A DNA stretch of 64,000 nucleotides, from the NCBI GenBank assembly GCA_035063765.1, contig JAPSFT010000020.1, positions 1 to 64,000 on the forward strand. The letters run 5' to 3'. The stretch's first letter is position 1, and each line of letters begins with the position of its first letter. The translations under genes and the position numbers were made by a program. The notes beneath the pieces were generated by a model. That model was not told where the DNA came from, made no database searches, and saw only the letters and a program-made list of their open reading frames with translations. Of the stretch, positions 8,410-18,372 are shown piece by piece. Origin of the DNA: Deltaproteobacteria bacterium. GTDB taxonomy: Bacteria; Myxococcota_A; UBA9160; PR03.

Positions 8410-8858
8410 GCGCTCCCACCCGCCGGGGCGCCGGCGCTGCCCGGCGGCGCGGGCAGCGGGTTGCGCGCGATCACGAGCGCCTCCACGGGCCGGCCGCCGA
8501 TCAGGTGCTCCTGGAGGATCCGCTCGAGGTTCTCGGGCGTGCAGGCGCGATACCAGATCCCGTCGGGATAGACGAGCGCGATCGGACCGTCCCGGCAGAT
8601 GCGGAAGCAGCTGGCCCGGGTCCGGTAGACTCCGCCCGGCGCGCGCTCGAGGCCGAGCTCGCGCAGGCGTCGCTTCAGGTACTTCCACGACGTCCGGGCC
8701 TGCTCGTCGGAGGCGCAATCGCCATGGGTGCACAGGAACAGGTGGCGCCCGTAGCTGCCGATCCCGAGCCTCTCGACGACGCGGCGCACGTCCGGCTCGG
8801 GCGCGGCGCCGGCGTCGATCGGATCCGCGGGTCTCTCGTCGTCCCGGACGTCGCTCAT
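8406..8858 (-). CDS. thioredoxin-fold (2Fe-2S) ferredoxin
   Basis: A 150-residue protein with the four cysteines of thioredoxin-like [2Fe-2S] ferredoxins: [12 protein letters not shown] (C-x4-C) and [11 protein letters not shown] (C-x3-C), followed by the family-typical [19 protein letters not shown]. Known members are small electron carriers related to the NuoE/HoxE fold and to cobalamin-pathway ferredoxins. The first ~35 residues are an acidic, poorly conserved leader; the ATG at 8858 is chosen because upstream codons run into the divergent gene region. It is translationally coupled (ATGA) to the PP2C phosphatase downstream, an odd pairing whose meaning is not clear. The redox partner is unknown. 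Confidence 0.85.
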   Translation of the reverse strand: MSDVRDDERPADPIDAGAAPEPDVRRVVERLGIGSYGRHLFLCTHGDCASDEQARTSWKYLKRRLRELGLERAPGGVYRTRASCFRICRDGPIALVYPDGIWYRACTPENLERILQEHLIGGRPVEALVIARNPLPAPPGSAGAPAGGSA

Positions 8859-8878
8859 GAGCCGCGAAGGACTAGCAC

Positions 8879-10279
8879 TTGAGCGCTCCCAGCGCCGTCG
8901 TGATCGGTGCCGGCAACCGCGGCCGCCTCGTCTACGCACACTGGGCGCACCGGCACCCCGATCGGCTCCGCGTGGTCGCCGTCGCCGAGCCCGACGAGCA
9001 CAGCCGCGAGGCCGTCGCGACCGGGCACGGGATTCCTCCCGAGCGGTGCTTCCGCGACTGGGAGGAATGCCTCGGGTCGCCGCGCCTCGCGGACATCGCG
9101 ATCATCGCCACCAGCGACACGCTGCACGCCGAGCCGGCCCTGGCGGCGTTCGCGCGCGGCTACGACGTGCTGCTCGAGAAGCCGATCGCGCCGACCCCGG
9201 CCGAGTGCGTGCGGGTGGTGGAGGCCGCCGAGCGCGCGGGGCGGCTGCTCCAGATCGGCCACGTGCTCCGCTACACGCCCTTCTACGAGAAGGTCCACGA
9301 GATCGTCGCCTCGGGCGTGCTCGGCGAGCTGCTGCACCTCGACCTGAAGGAGCACGTGGCGGCTTGGCACATGACCCACTCCTTCGTGCGCGGCCGCTTC
9401 CGCAACCGCGCCATCGCGGCGCCGATCCTGCTCGCCAAGGCCTGCCACGACCTCGATCTGATCGCGTGGCTCGCCGGCCGGCCGGCGCGGCGCGTCGCCT
9501 CGTTCGGGGCACTTTCCCACTACCGGCCCGAGCAGGCGCCGCCGGGCGCGCCCGAGCGCTGCACCGACGATTGCCCGGCCAGGGAGCGCTGCCCCCACGA
9601 CGCCGTGCGCTTCTACGTCGACCCCGACGACGCGCTGGCGCGGCACTGGCCGTGGGTCGACGTGTCCGCGGATCCGAGCCGCGCGGCGCGCCGCCGCGCC
9701 CTCGAAGGGGGCCGCTACGGCCGCTGCGTGTACCGCTGCGACAACGACGTGCTCGACCATCAGGTCGTGGCGCTCGAGTTCGCAGGTGGCCTCACCGCGA
9801 GCTTCGCCCTGCACGGCCTCGCCGCCCGGGAGCAGCGCACGATCCGGGTGACCGGCACCCGCGGCGAGCTGCGCGGCCTGCTCGACGGCGGCGTGATCGA
9901 GGTTTCGCACCCGGGCGTGATCGGCGTCGAGCACCACGAGGTGGGCGGAGGCGTGCTCGGCCACTTCGGCGGCGACGAGGGGCTGATGGCGCACTTCAGC
10001 GCGCTGGTCGCCGGCGGCCGCCGCGACGCGGTGCGCGCGTCGGGCCGCTCCGCGCTCGGGAGCCACCTGATCGGCTTCGCGGCCGAGCGCGCGCGGGAGA
10101 CGGGCGCGGTCGTGGACGTCGAGGCGTTCCGAGCCGAGGCGTATGCGGACGCAGGGTGCGCAGCACCTGGCCCTCTGGGTCATGAGGCAGGGTGCGCAGC
10201 ACCTGGCCCTCTGGGTCATGACGCAGGGTGCGCAGCATCTGGCCCGCGGGGTCGCGAGGCGGAGCCGCCGGGCTCGTGA
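8879..10279 (+). CDS. Gfo/Idh/MocA-family oxidoreductase with repeat-encoded C-terminal tail
   Basis: A 466-residue NAD(P)-dependent oxidoreductase. The TTG start at 8879 has AAGGA at 8867-8871 in front of it. The N-terminal Rossmann motif is [37 protein letters not shown] carries the conserved EKP, and [16 protein letters not shown] holds the catalytic-region His/Asp of the family. An inserted segment with several cysteines ([14 protein letters not shown], later [10 protein letters not shown]) may bind metal, which I have inferred only from spacing. The last ~38 residues are three copies of an [11 protein letters not shown]-like unit read from a 36-bp tandem repeat and are probably not part of the fold. 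Substrate unknown. The stop overlaps the next gene's GTG. Confidence 0.87.
   Translation: MSAPSAVVIGAGNRGRLVYAHWAHRHPDRLRVVAVAEPDEHSREAVATGHGIPPERCFRDWEECLGSPRLADIAIIATSDTLHAEPALAAFARGYDVLLEKPIAPTPAECVRVVEAAERAGRLLQIGHVLRYTPFYEKVHEIVASGVLGELLHLDLKEHVAAWHMTHSFVRGRFRNRAIAAPILLAKACHDLDLIAWLAGRPARRVASFGALSHYRPEQAPPGAPERCTDDCPARERCPHDAVRFYVDPDDALARHWPWVDVSADPSRAARRRALEGGRYGRCVYRCDNDVLDHQVVALEFAGGLTASFALHGLAAREQRTIRVTGTRGELRGLLDGGVIEVSHPGVIGVEHHEVGGGVLGHFGGDEGLMAHFSALVAGGRRDAVRASGRSALGSHLIGFAAERARETGAVVDVEAFRAEAYADAGCAAPGPLGHEAGCAAPGPLGHDAGCAASGPRGREAEPPGS
10151..10258. repeat. three tandem 36-bp repeats, each with a small palindrome
   Basis: Units lie at 10151-10186, 10187-10222 and 10223-10258. 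The first two differ only in the last base; the third has diverged in its second half. Each contains the hairpin-forming GGTGC-GCA-GCACC (third copy GCATC). The length is a multiple of three, so the array stays in frame and adds about 36 residues to the upstream oxidoreductase. There are no unique spacers, so this is not a CRISPR array. Confidence 0.95.
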
Positions 10280-11211
10280 GCGACGACCCGACGGCACGCG
10301 CGCGGCGCCGGCTCGTGGCCGGGGCGTTGGCCGGGGTGGTGCTGGCGGCGCTGGCGCTGCTCCGGGGCGGGCCGCCGGCTCCGCCGGGGACGGCGCCCGC
10401 ACCCGAGGATGACGCGGTCGCCTGGGTGGACGGCGAGCCGATCTCGCAGGAGGCCTTCGCGCGGCTCGCCGCGGCGGTGGCGAGCCAGCGCGGCGAGCTC
10501 GAGCTCGATGCCGCCGCGCGCCGGGAGCTCCTCGAGCGCCTGATCGACGAGGAGCTGCTGCTACGCGAGGGGCTGGCGCTCGGGCTCGCCCGGCGCGAGC
10601 CCACCGCCCGACGTGCGATCGTGTCGGCCGTGCTCGAGGGGATCGGCGCGCAGGGCGGCGGCCGGGAGCCCGACGACGCGGCGCTCGAGGCGCTCCATGC
10701 CGAGACCCGCGAGCAGTGGCGGCGGCCGGGTGGCTTGCAGGTGGAGGCGGCGCTGGTCCGGGTCGCGCCGGGCAGCGGGAGCACGGAGGAGGCCGCGGCC
10801 CGCGCCCGGGCTCTCGCGCTCGCCGGTCGCGCGCGTGCGGGCGAGGCGCTCGGCGCGCTGGCCGCGGCCGAAGGGGCGCAGCTCGATCCGCCGCTGCCGG
10901 CCGCGCCGCTTCCGCAGGCGCTGCTGCGCTCGCGGCTCGCGGCGCCGGCCGTCGAGGCGCTGGCGGGGCTCGCGCCCGGGGAGGTGAGCGAGCCCGTGCG
11001 CAGCGCTGAGGGCTGGTGGGTGCTCCGCGTCGTCGCGCGCGGCGACGGCGCGCTCCCGTCCTTCGAGGAGATCCGCCCCGAGCTGCGCAACCTCTGGCTG
11101 CAACGGGAGCACGAGCGCGCGGTCCGCGCGCACCTCGACGAGCTCCGCGCTCGCGTGCCGATCCGGGTCGCCGAGCCGCGCGATCCGCCGTCCGGCCAGG
11201 ACGGGCTCTAG
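10276..11211 (+). CDS. membrane-anchored or secreted parvulin-like peptidyl-prolyl isomerase
   Basis: A 311-residue protein starting at a GTG that overlaps the previous stop (GTGA). A hydrophobic segment at residues ~12-32 (LVAGALAGVVLAALALL) gives a signal anchor or signal peptide. Residues ~50-150 form a SurA/PpiD-type N-terminal helical region (VAWVDGEPISQEAF, ELLERLIDEELLLREGLALG), and residues ~165-290 the parvulin domain, ending APGEVSEPVRSAEGWWVLRV and a helix (FEEIRPELRNLWLQREHERA). Known role: folding of exported and outer-membrane proteins. The parvulin core is weakly conserved here, so catalytic activity is not certain. Confidence 0.75.
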   Translation: MSDDPTARARRRLVAGALAGVVLAALALLRGGPPAPPGTAPAPEDDAVAWVDGEPISQEAFARLAAAVASQRGELELDAAARRELLERLIDEELLLREGLALGLARREPTARRAIVSAVLEGIGAQGGGREPDDAALEALHAETREQWRRPGGLQVEAALVRVAPGSGSTEEAAARARALALAGRARAGEALGALAAAEGAQLDPPLPAAPLPQALLRSRLAAPAVEALAGLAPGEVSEPVRSAEGWWVLRVVARGDGALPSFEEIRPELRNLWLQREHERAVRAHLDELRARVPIRVAEPRDPPSGQDGL

Positions 11212-11290
11212 CCGCGGGGCCCAGAGGCCGCCGGCTGCGCTGCGTGTCTTCTCGAGCCTGCGACGCTCGGGCAGGGAGGGCGGCGCTGCG

Positions 11291-12409
<1,119 letters not shown>

Positions 12410-12428
12410 GCCCGAGGCTCCTGCCGGC

Positions 12429-13256
12429 TCACGCGGGTGTTCCGACCCCCAGCTCGCGCCGCCCGCGCAGCTTGAACATGTCGAAGCCGGGCGGCTGGTA
12501 GGTGATGACGCAGGCGCGGCGCGCGCGGTGCGAGCGGTTCGGCTGCGAGCCGTGGACGGTGTGGGGGCTGAAGAAGAGCAGGCTCCCGGCGGGCATCACC
12601 GCAGCGACCTGCTCGCGCTCGTCGAAGGCGTGCGGATCCGTGAAGAGGGGACCGAGCACACCGTCTCCCTGCCGGCCGGGCAGGAGCCCGCGCCGGTGGC
12701 TGCCGCGCACCACGCGCAGGCAGCCGTTGCCCTCGTCGGCGTCGTCGAGCGCGAGCATGAGGTTCGGGAGCCGGTCGAGATGGCGGCTCACGTGGGCCCA
12801 GTAGGGCGAGTCCTGGTGCCAGCGGAAGGCCGAGCCCTCCTCGGGCCGCTTGAAGTTGAGCTTGTCGGTCCACAGCGCCACGCGCTCGGCGCCGACCAGG
12901 CCGCACATCGGCTCGACGAGGCGGGGATCCGCGACGAGGTGCTCGAAGACGGGGTCGAGGTGATGGAAGGGCTCGACCACGCGCAGGGCCGGCGTGCCGC
13001 CGTGCCCCTTGGGACCGGAGCCGGGTCCGTGCTCGTACTGCACCGTCATGTCTCCGGCGTCGGCGTAGCGGTTGCCGTCGACCTCGTAGGCGCGGCCCTC
13101 GCTGGCGGCGATCCGGGCCGCGACGACGGCTACGCGCTCGGCGGCGGCGCGCAGCGTCTCGACCTCCTGTCCGGAGAAGACGCGCGCGCGCAGGAAGAAC
13201 CCGTCGCGCTCCCAGGAGCCTCGCTCGTCGTCGCGCAGCGCGAAGCCGTCGCTCAC
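12429..13256 (-). CDS. phytanoyl-CoA dioxygenase (PhyH) family protein
   Basis: A 275-residue Fe(II)/2-oxoglutarate-dependent dioxygenase. The jelly-roll metal site is visible as WHQDSPYW (His-x-Asp) near residue 145 and FFSPHTVHGSQPN near residue 235, the latter with the distal His and the basic co-substrate region. LALDDADEGNGCLRVVRGSH is characteristic of PhyH-like proteins. Known members hydroxylate lipids, halogenate or modify small molecules; the substrate cannot be read here. It starts with GTG, which overlaps the thrH stop by four bases, so it is co-translated with thrH. rfbB follows 19 bases downstream. Confidence 0.88.
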   Translation of the reverse strand: MSDGFALRDDERGSWERDGFFLRARVFSGQEVETLRAAAERVAVVAARIAASEGRAYEVDGNRYADAGDMTVQYEHGPGSGPKGHGGTPALRVVEPFHHLDPVFEHLVADPRLVEPMCGLVGAERVALWTDKLNFKRPEEGSAFRWHQDSPYWAHVSRHLDRLPNLMLALDDADEGNGCLRVVRGSHRRGLLPGRQGDGVLGPLFTDPHAFDEREQVAAVMPAGSLLFFSPHTVHGSQPNRSHRARRACVITYQPPGFDMFKLRGRRELGVGTPA

Positions 13257-13864
13257 GGGAACTCCGCCGTTGCCTTCTCGACGGCGGCGCGCAGCTCCGC
13301 GTAGTCGCGGGTCACCGGGAACCGGGGGAACTCGCGGATCACGTTGTCGGGCGGGCGGAACAGGATGCCGGCGTCGGCCTCGGCCAGCATGGCGGTGTCG
13401 TTGTAGGAGTCGCCGGCCGCGACCACGCGGAAGCGCAGGCCATGGAGGGCCCGCACCGCCTCGCGCTTCTGGTCGGGCTGGCGGAGCCGGTAGTCCGCGA
13501 TGCGGCCGTCCTCCGCCACGACCAGCCGGTGGCAGAGCAGGGTGGGCCAGCCGAGCGCCCGCATGAGCGGCCGGGCGAACTCGTAGAAGGTGTCGGACAG
13601 GATCAACACCTGGAGCCGCTCGCGCGCCCAGTCGAGGAAGTCGCGCGCGCCGGGCAGGGGCCCGAGCGCGTCGATCACGGCCTGGATGTCGGGGAGTCCC
13701 AGGCCCTCGCGCTCGAGGATCGCGAGGCGGCGGCGCATCAGCTTGTCGTAGTCGGGCTCGTCACGGGTGGTGACGCGCAGCTCGGCGATTCCCGTGCGCT
13801 CGGCGACGCCGATCCAGATCTCCGGGACGAGGACGCCCTCGAGGTCGAGGCAGAGCACGTGCAC
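13253..13864 (-). CDS. thrH: ThrH-like phosphoserine phosphatase / homoserine phosphotransferase
   Basis: A 203-residue HAD-superfamily enzyme. The nucleophile motif is VLCLDLEGVLVPEIW (DxE rather than DxD, as in ThrH). SDTFYEFARPLM provides motif II, QKREAVRAL the motif III Lys region, and VAAGDSYNDTAMLAEAD motif IV. Known: Pseudomonas ThrH dephosphorylates phosphoserine and can transfer the phosphate to homoserine. The start is the first of two near-adjacent GTG codons at 13864. A TATGAT hexamer at 13901-13906 on the same strand is a plausible -10 element, but no good -35 accompanies it. It is coupled to the PhyH gene downstream. Confidence 0.9.
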   Translation of the reverse strand: MHVLCLDLEGVLVPEIWIGVAERTGIAELRVTTRDEPDYDKLMRRRLAILEREGLGLPDIQAVIDALGPLPGARDFLDWARERLQVLILSDTFYEFARPLMRALGWPTLLCHRLVVAEDGRIADYRLRQPDQKREAVRALHGLRFRVVAAGDSYNDTAMLAEADAGILFRPPDNVIREFPRFPVTRDYAELRAAVEKATAEFP

Positions 13865-13982
13865 GGGAGCGGTGTACCTCCGGGGGGCGAGCGGCCGCGA
13901 ATCATAACGCGGGGGAGGCGGGTGGCCTCTTGCGTCCGCGGGATGGGGGGCGACCCGTGCGGGCCTTCGATAGCCTTGCCCC

Positions 13983-15140
13983 GTGTTCCACCTGGCACCG
14001 GGGGGCGCTCGGGTCGGCCCCCGCGGCGTGCCCCGCTCGGCACCTCCCCCTCCCGGCCTCCTCTCGGCGCTGGCGCTGGCGCTCGCGCTCGTGTGCGCCT
14101 GCGGGAGCGAGGAACCGGCGGCCGGCGCGTCGGGCGGGCCCGGGCCGCGTCCGCCCGCCGTCGAGGTGGTGACGCTGCGCCCCGAGCCGTTCCAGGAGAC
14201 GGCCGCGCTGCTCGGAGAGCTGCAGGCCGACGAGTGGGTGGTACTGAAGCCCGAGATCGCGGGCGTGGTCGAGACCGTGGGCTTCCGCGAGGGCGAGGCG
14301 GTGGAGCAGGGCGCGGTGCTCTTCCAGCTGCGGGACGACGAGCAGGCGGCCCGTCTCGACGAGGCGATCGCCGAGCGCGCGCTCGCCGAGGACGAGTTCC
14401 AGCGCACCCGGCGGCTCGCCAGCGAGAACGTCGCCGCCGAGATCCAGCTCGAGCGCGACCGCGCCGAGCTCGCCGTCGCGCGCGCCCGCGAGGAACGCTA
14501 CCGCGCCGAGCTCGAGCGCACGCGGGTCCGCGCGCCCTTCGACGGCCGGGTGGGCGCGCGCCTGGTGTCGCCCGGCGCGCGCGTGACGCCTGGCGACGAG
14601 CTGGTCCGGATCGACGCCGTCGATCCGATGGAGCTCGTCTTCACGATCCCCGAGGCGGTGCTGCCGCAGGTCCGGACCGGCGCCGGCTTCGAGCTCGAGG
14701 TGGCCGCGTACCCGGGGCGCCGCTTCCCGGGAACGATCTCGTTCGTCGCGCCGACCGTGGACAGCGCGAACCGGCGGATCCTGGTCAAGGGCCGCGTGCC
14801 GAACACCGAGCACCTGCTGCTGCCCGGGATGTTCGCGACCGTGCAGGCGCAGCTCGGCGTGCGCGAGGCGTTCCTAGTGCCGGAGGAGGCGGTCGTCAGC
14901 GATCCGGAGGGCTTCTACGTCTGGCGCATCGACAGCGACGACGGCGCCGAGCGCGTGCCCGTCGAGCTCGGCGGCCGCGCGGACGCGCGCGTCGAGATCA
15001 AGGCCGGGCTGCGCCCGGGCGACCGCATCGTCACGGCCGGCGTCCACAAGGTGCGCGCGGGCGAGAAGGTGACGCCGGTGGCCGCCAGCGGCGGGCCGGC
15101 CGCGCCGCGCGCCGCGGCGGGCGCGCCGGGCGGGGCCTGA
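13983..15140 (+). CDS. RND efflux periplasmic adaptor (membrane fusion lipoprotein)
   Basis: A 385-residue adaptor of a tripartite efflux pump. A GTG start is followed by a long leader and hydrophobic LLSALALALALVCACG, which could be a lipobox with acylated Cys. The barrel-sandwich hybrid follows (EWVVLKPEIAGVVETVGFRE and, after the hairpin, RTRVRAPFDGRVGARLVSPGARV), with a coiled-coil hairpin at residues ~120-180 (RLDEAIAERALAEDEFQRTR). The beta-barrel includes FVAPTVDSANRRILVKGRVP. Known role: links the inner-membrane RND pump to an outer-membrane channel. No TolC-like gene is in the window. The pump gene follows 4 bases after the stop. Confidence 0.92.
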   Translation: MFHLAPGGARVGPRGVPRSAPPPPGLLSALALALALVCACGSEEPAAGASGGPGPRPPAVEVVTLRPEPFQETAALLGELQADEWVVLKPEIAGVVETVGFREGEAVEQGAVLFQLRDDEQAARLDEAIAERALAEDEFQRTRRLASENVAAEIQLERDRAELAVARAREERYRAELERTRVRAPFDGRVGARLVSPGARVTPGDELVRIDAVDPMELVFTIPEAVLPQVRTGAGFELEVAAYPGRRFPGTISFVAPTVDSANRRILVKGRVPNTEHLLLPGMFATVQAQLGVREAFLVPEEAVVSDPEGFYVWRIDSDDGAERVPVELGGRADARVEIKAGLRPGDRIVTAGVHKVRAGEKVTPVAASGGPAAPRAAAGAPGGA

Positions 15141-15144
15141 ACGC

Positions 15145-18100
15145 GTGCGGCTCTCCGAGATCTGCGTCGAGCGCCCGGTCTTCGCGAGCGTGCTCTCGAT
15201 CCTGATCACGCTGCTCGGGGGGATCGCGCTCTGGCGCCTGCCCAACCGCGAGCTGCCCGACGTCGACGCCCCGGTCGTGTCGGTCACGACCGTCTACCCG
15301 GGCGCGGCATCCGAGGTCGTCGAGGCGTCGGTGACGGAGCCGCTCGAGGACGAGCTGATCGGCATCGAGGGCATCGATCACCTGACCTCGAACTCCCGTG
15401 AGCAGGTCTCCAGCATCACGATCGAGTTCGAGCTCTCGCGCGATCCCGACCTGGCCGCCGCCGACGTACGCGACCGGGTGGCGCGCGCGCGCAGCCGGCT
15501 GCCCGAGGACGTCGACGAGCCGATCGTCGCCAAGCAGGACGCCGACGCGAGCCCGGTGGTGTGGCTGGCGCTCCACGGCGGCAGGGACCAGATCGAGCTC
15601 ACCCACATCGCGGAGAACCTGGTCCAGGACCGGCTCGCCAAGCTGCCCGGCGTCGGCGTCGTGATGATCGCCGGCGAGCGCCGCCGCTCGATGCGGATCT
15701 GGATCGACAACGACCGGCTCACCTCCTACCAGCTCACGGTGGCCGACGTGACGGCGGCGTTGCGCCGCGAGAACGTGGACATCCCGTCGGGCCGGATCGA
15801 AGGCAGCGAGCGCGAGTTCACGGTCCGTACGCTCGGCGAGCTCGACACGGCGGCGGCCTTCGAGGAGCTGATCATCGCCGACGTGGAGGGCTGGCCGGTC
15901 CGCCTGCGCGACCTGGCGCGGGTCGAGGTCGGTCCCGAGACGGAGCGCAAGATCGTGCGCTTCAACGGCAAGCCGGCCGTGGGCCTGGGCGTCGTGAAGC
16001 TCGCGAAGGCCAACACGGTGGCCGTGGCGGACGAGGTGCACGCGGAGCTCGAGCGGCTGGCCTCGGAGCTCCCGCCCGGCGTCGAGCTCACGGTCGCCTT
16101 CGACGGCTCGACCTTCATCCGCGACTCGATCGCGGGCGTGATCCACGCGCTGGTCGAGGCGGTCGTCCTGGTCCTGGTCGTGATCTGGCTGTTCCTGCGC
16201 ACCCTGCGCGCCACGATCGTCCCCGCCGTCGCGATCCCGGTCTCGATCCTCGGCAGCTTCTCGATCCTCTACTTCGCGGGCTTCACGATCAACGTGCTGA
16301 CGCTGATGGGGCTCACGCTCTCGATCGGCCTGGTGGTGGACGACGCGATCATCGTGCTCGAGAACATCGTGCGCTGGATCGAGGCCGGCACGCCGCCGCG
16401 CGAGGCGGCGGTGAAGGGCATGCGCGAGATCTCCTTCGCGGTCGTCGCCGCGACGGTGTCGGTGGTCGCGGTGTTCCTGCCGCTCGCGTACCTGAGCGAC
16501 ACGACGGGGCAGCTGTTCGGGGAGTTCGGGGTCACGGTCGCGGCCGCCGTCGCGATCTCGGGCTTCGTGGCGCTGACGCTCTCGCCCGCCCTGTGCGCGC
16601 GCGTGCTTCGTGCGGCCGAGCCCGAGCGAGGCGTGACGCGGGCGCTGGCGCGCGCTTCGCAGGGGCTCGAGGACCTCTACACCACGACGCTGCGCACGAG
16701 CTTCCGCCGGCGCGGGCTCACGATCGCGGTCGGTGGACTCTGGTTCCTGCTCGGGCTGCTGATGCTCTTCGCCGGCGCGGTGGAGCGCGAGTTCATCCCG
16801 GCCAGCGACCGCGGCGGCTTCATGATCTTCACGCGTGCGCCCGAGGGCAGCACCATCGAGTACACGAACCGCTACCAGCGCCAGGTCGAGGAGGTGGCGC
16901 AGGCAGCGACCCCGGAGATGGACCGCTACTTCTCGGTGATCGCGCTCGGGATCGGCGCGCCGGGGCTCGTCAACGAGGGGATCGTGATGGCCTCGCTCTC
17001 GGAGGAGCGCGAGCGCAGCGCCCGGGAGATCGTCGAATCGCTGCGCGGCGAGCTGTGGTCGGTGACTGGCAGCCAGGCCTTCCCGACCGAGTTCCCCTCG
17101 CTCGGGCGGGGCTTCGGCGCCGCTCCCGTCGCGCTGGTCGTGCAGGGTCCCGAGATCGCGGGCCTGGCCGGCTACGCGGACGAGATCGCCCGCCGCATCA
17201 CGGGCGAGATGCCGGGCGCCTTCAACGTGCGCAGCAACCTGTTGCTCAACAAGCCGCAGCTCGACATCGAGATCGACCGCAACCGCGCAAGCGACCTCGG
17301 GGTCGGCGTGCGAGACGTCGCCACCACGCTCCAGGCCCTGCTCGGCGACGACGACGTCTCGACCTTCAAGGTGGACGGCCAGACCTACGACGTGATCGTC
17401 CAGCTCGAGAGCGACGAGCGCGCGCGGCCGGGCGACATCCCTCTGCTCTACGTGCACGGGCGCGACGGGGAGCTGATTCCGCTCTCCTCGGTCGTGACGA
17501 TCCGCGAGACGACGGCGGCCCGCGGCGTCCCGCACTTCGACCGCCTGCGCGCGGCCACCATCACCGCCAACCTCGGCGAGGGCATCGCGCAAGGCGACGC
17601 GCTGGAACGCATCGAGGCGATCGCCAGCGAGGTTCTGCCCGCGGGCGGCGGCTACGGCACCACCTGGTCGGGCGAGTCCGAGCAGTTCTACGAGTCGGGG
17701 CAGGCGATCGTCTTCGCCTACCTGCTCGCGATCGTGATCATCTACCTGGTGCTGGCCGCGCAGTTCGAGAGCTTCGTCCATCCGCTCACGATCCTGATCG
17801 CGGTCGCCTTCTCCTTCACGGGCGCACTCGTGACGCTCTGGGCGCTCGGCCAGACGCTGAACCTCTTCAGCCAGATCGGGCTCGTGATGCTGGTCGGCAT
17901 CGTCAGCAAGAACTCGATCCTGATCGTCGAGTTCGCCAACCAGCTCCGCGAGCGCGGCCAGGGCGTCGTCGAAGCCGGCTTCGAGGCCGCCCGCGTGCGC
18001 TTCCGCCCGATCCTGATGACGGCGCTCTCGACGATGGTCGGCATGCTGCCGGTGGCGCTCGGCGGCAGCCGCGAGCTCGGCCGCCTGCTCGGAGTCGGGA

Positions 18101-18279
18101 CCGGCGGCGACCTGCGCGCCCCGCTCGGCATCGCCGTCGTGGGCGGCGTGCTCTTCTCGACGCTCTTCACCTTCCTGGTCGTGCCGGCCGCGTGGGTGGC
18201 CGTGGAGACGCTGCGCGAGCGCTGGGTGGCGCGCGTCGAGCCCGCGCGCGGTGACGCGAAGGCAGCAGCCGCGCGCTGA
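15145..18279 (+). CDS. RND-family inner-membrane multidrug efflux transporter (AcrB/HAE1 type)
   Basis: A 1044-residue proton-driven exporter. The N-terminal VERPVFASVLSILITLLGGI and LPDVDAPVVSVTTVYPGAA match HAE1 pumps. The TM4 proton-relay motif is GLVVDDAIIVLENIVRWIE (adjacent Asp pair). Other family marks are GEFGVTVAAAVAISGFVALT, and in the second half GLVMLVGIVSKNSILIVEFA and MTALSTMVGMLPVALGG. Length and the duplicated porter-domain architecture are normal. It starts at a GTG 4 bases after the adaptor gene. Substrate is unknown; efflux of hydrophobic compounds is the usual role. Confidence 0.95.
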   Translation: MRLSEICVERPVFASVLSILITLLGGIALWRLPNRELPDVDAPVVSVTTVYPGAASEVVEASVTEPLEDELIGIEGIDHLTSNSREQVSSITIEFELSRDPDLAAADVRDRVARARSRLPEDVDEPIVAKQDADASPVVWLALHGGRDQIELTHIAENLVQDRLAKLPGVGVVMIAGERRRSMRIWIDNDRLTSYQLTVADVTAALRRENVDIPSGRIEGSEREFTVRTLGELDTAAAFEELIIADVEGWPVRLRDLARVEVGPETERKIVRFNGKPAVGLGVVKLAKANTVAVADEVHAELERLASELPPGVELTVAFDGSTFIRDSIAGVIHALVEAVVLVLVVIWLFLRTLRATIVPAVAIPVSILGSFSILYFAGFTINVLTLMGLTLSIGLVVDDAIIVLENIVRWIEAGTPPREAAVKGMREISFAVVAATVSVVAVFLPLAYLSDTTGQLFGEFGVTVAAAVAISGFVALTLSPALCARVLRAAEPERGVTRALARASQGLEDLYTTTLRTSFRRRGLTIAVGGLWFLLGLLMLFAGAVEREFIPASDRGGFMIFTRAPEGSTIEYTNRYQRQVEEVAQAATPEMDRYFSVIALGIGAPGLVNEGIVMASLSEERERSAREIVESLRGELWSVTGSQAFPTEFPSLGRGFGAAPVALVVQGPEIAGLAGYADEIARRITGEMPGAFNVRSNLLLNKPQLDIEIDRNRASDLGVGVRDVATTLQALLGDDDVSTFKVDGQTYDVIVQLESDERARPGDIPLLYVHGRDGELIPLSSVVTIRETTAARGVPHFDRLRAATITANLGEGIAQGDALERIEAIASEVLPAGGGYGTTWSGESEQFYESGQAIVFAYLLAIVIIYLVLAAQFESFVHPLTILIAVAFSFTGALVTLWALGQTLNLFSQIGLVMLVGIVSKNSILIVEFANQLRERGQGVVEAGFEAARVRFRPILMTALSTMVGMLPVALGGSRELGRLLGVGTGGDLRAPLGIAVVGGVLFSTLFTFLVVPAAWVAVETLRERWVARVEPARGDAKAAAAR

Positions 18280-18325
18280 TGCCCTCCGACCGGCGGGGGG
18301 ATCGTTACCAGCGCAGCCGGTGCCG

Positions 18326-18345
18326 CCGGGCGGGAGGCCGCCCGG
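18326..18345. terminator. GC hairpin between convergent genes
   Basis: A perfect 8-bp stem (CCGGGCGG / CCGCCCGG) with a GAGG loop lies between the convergent stops of the RND pump and the sigma factor. There is no U-tract, so termination in either direction is inferred from position. Confidence 0.5.
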
Positions 18346-18372
18346 TGCCACGGGCCGGCGAAGCCCGACCGG

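Noticed and set aside
10151-10258. A short CRISPR array
   Set aside because: The units are directly adjacent with no spacers, there are no cas genes, and the array is in frame with the upstream gene.
13901-13906. TATGAT as a full promoter for thrH
   Set aside because: The -10 match is good, but no acceptable -35 hexamer was found at 16-18 bases, so it is only mentioned in the thrH entry.
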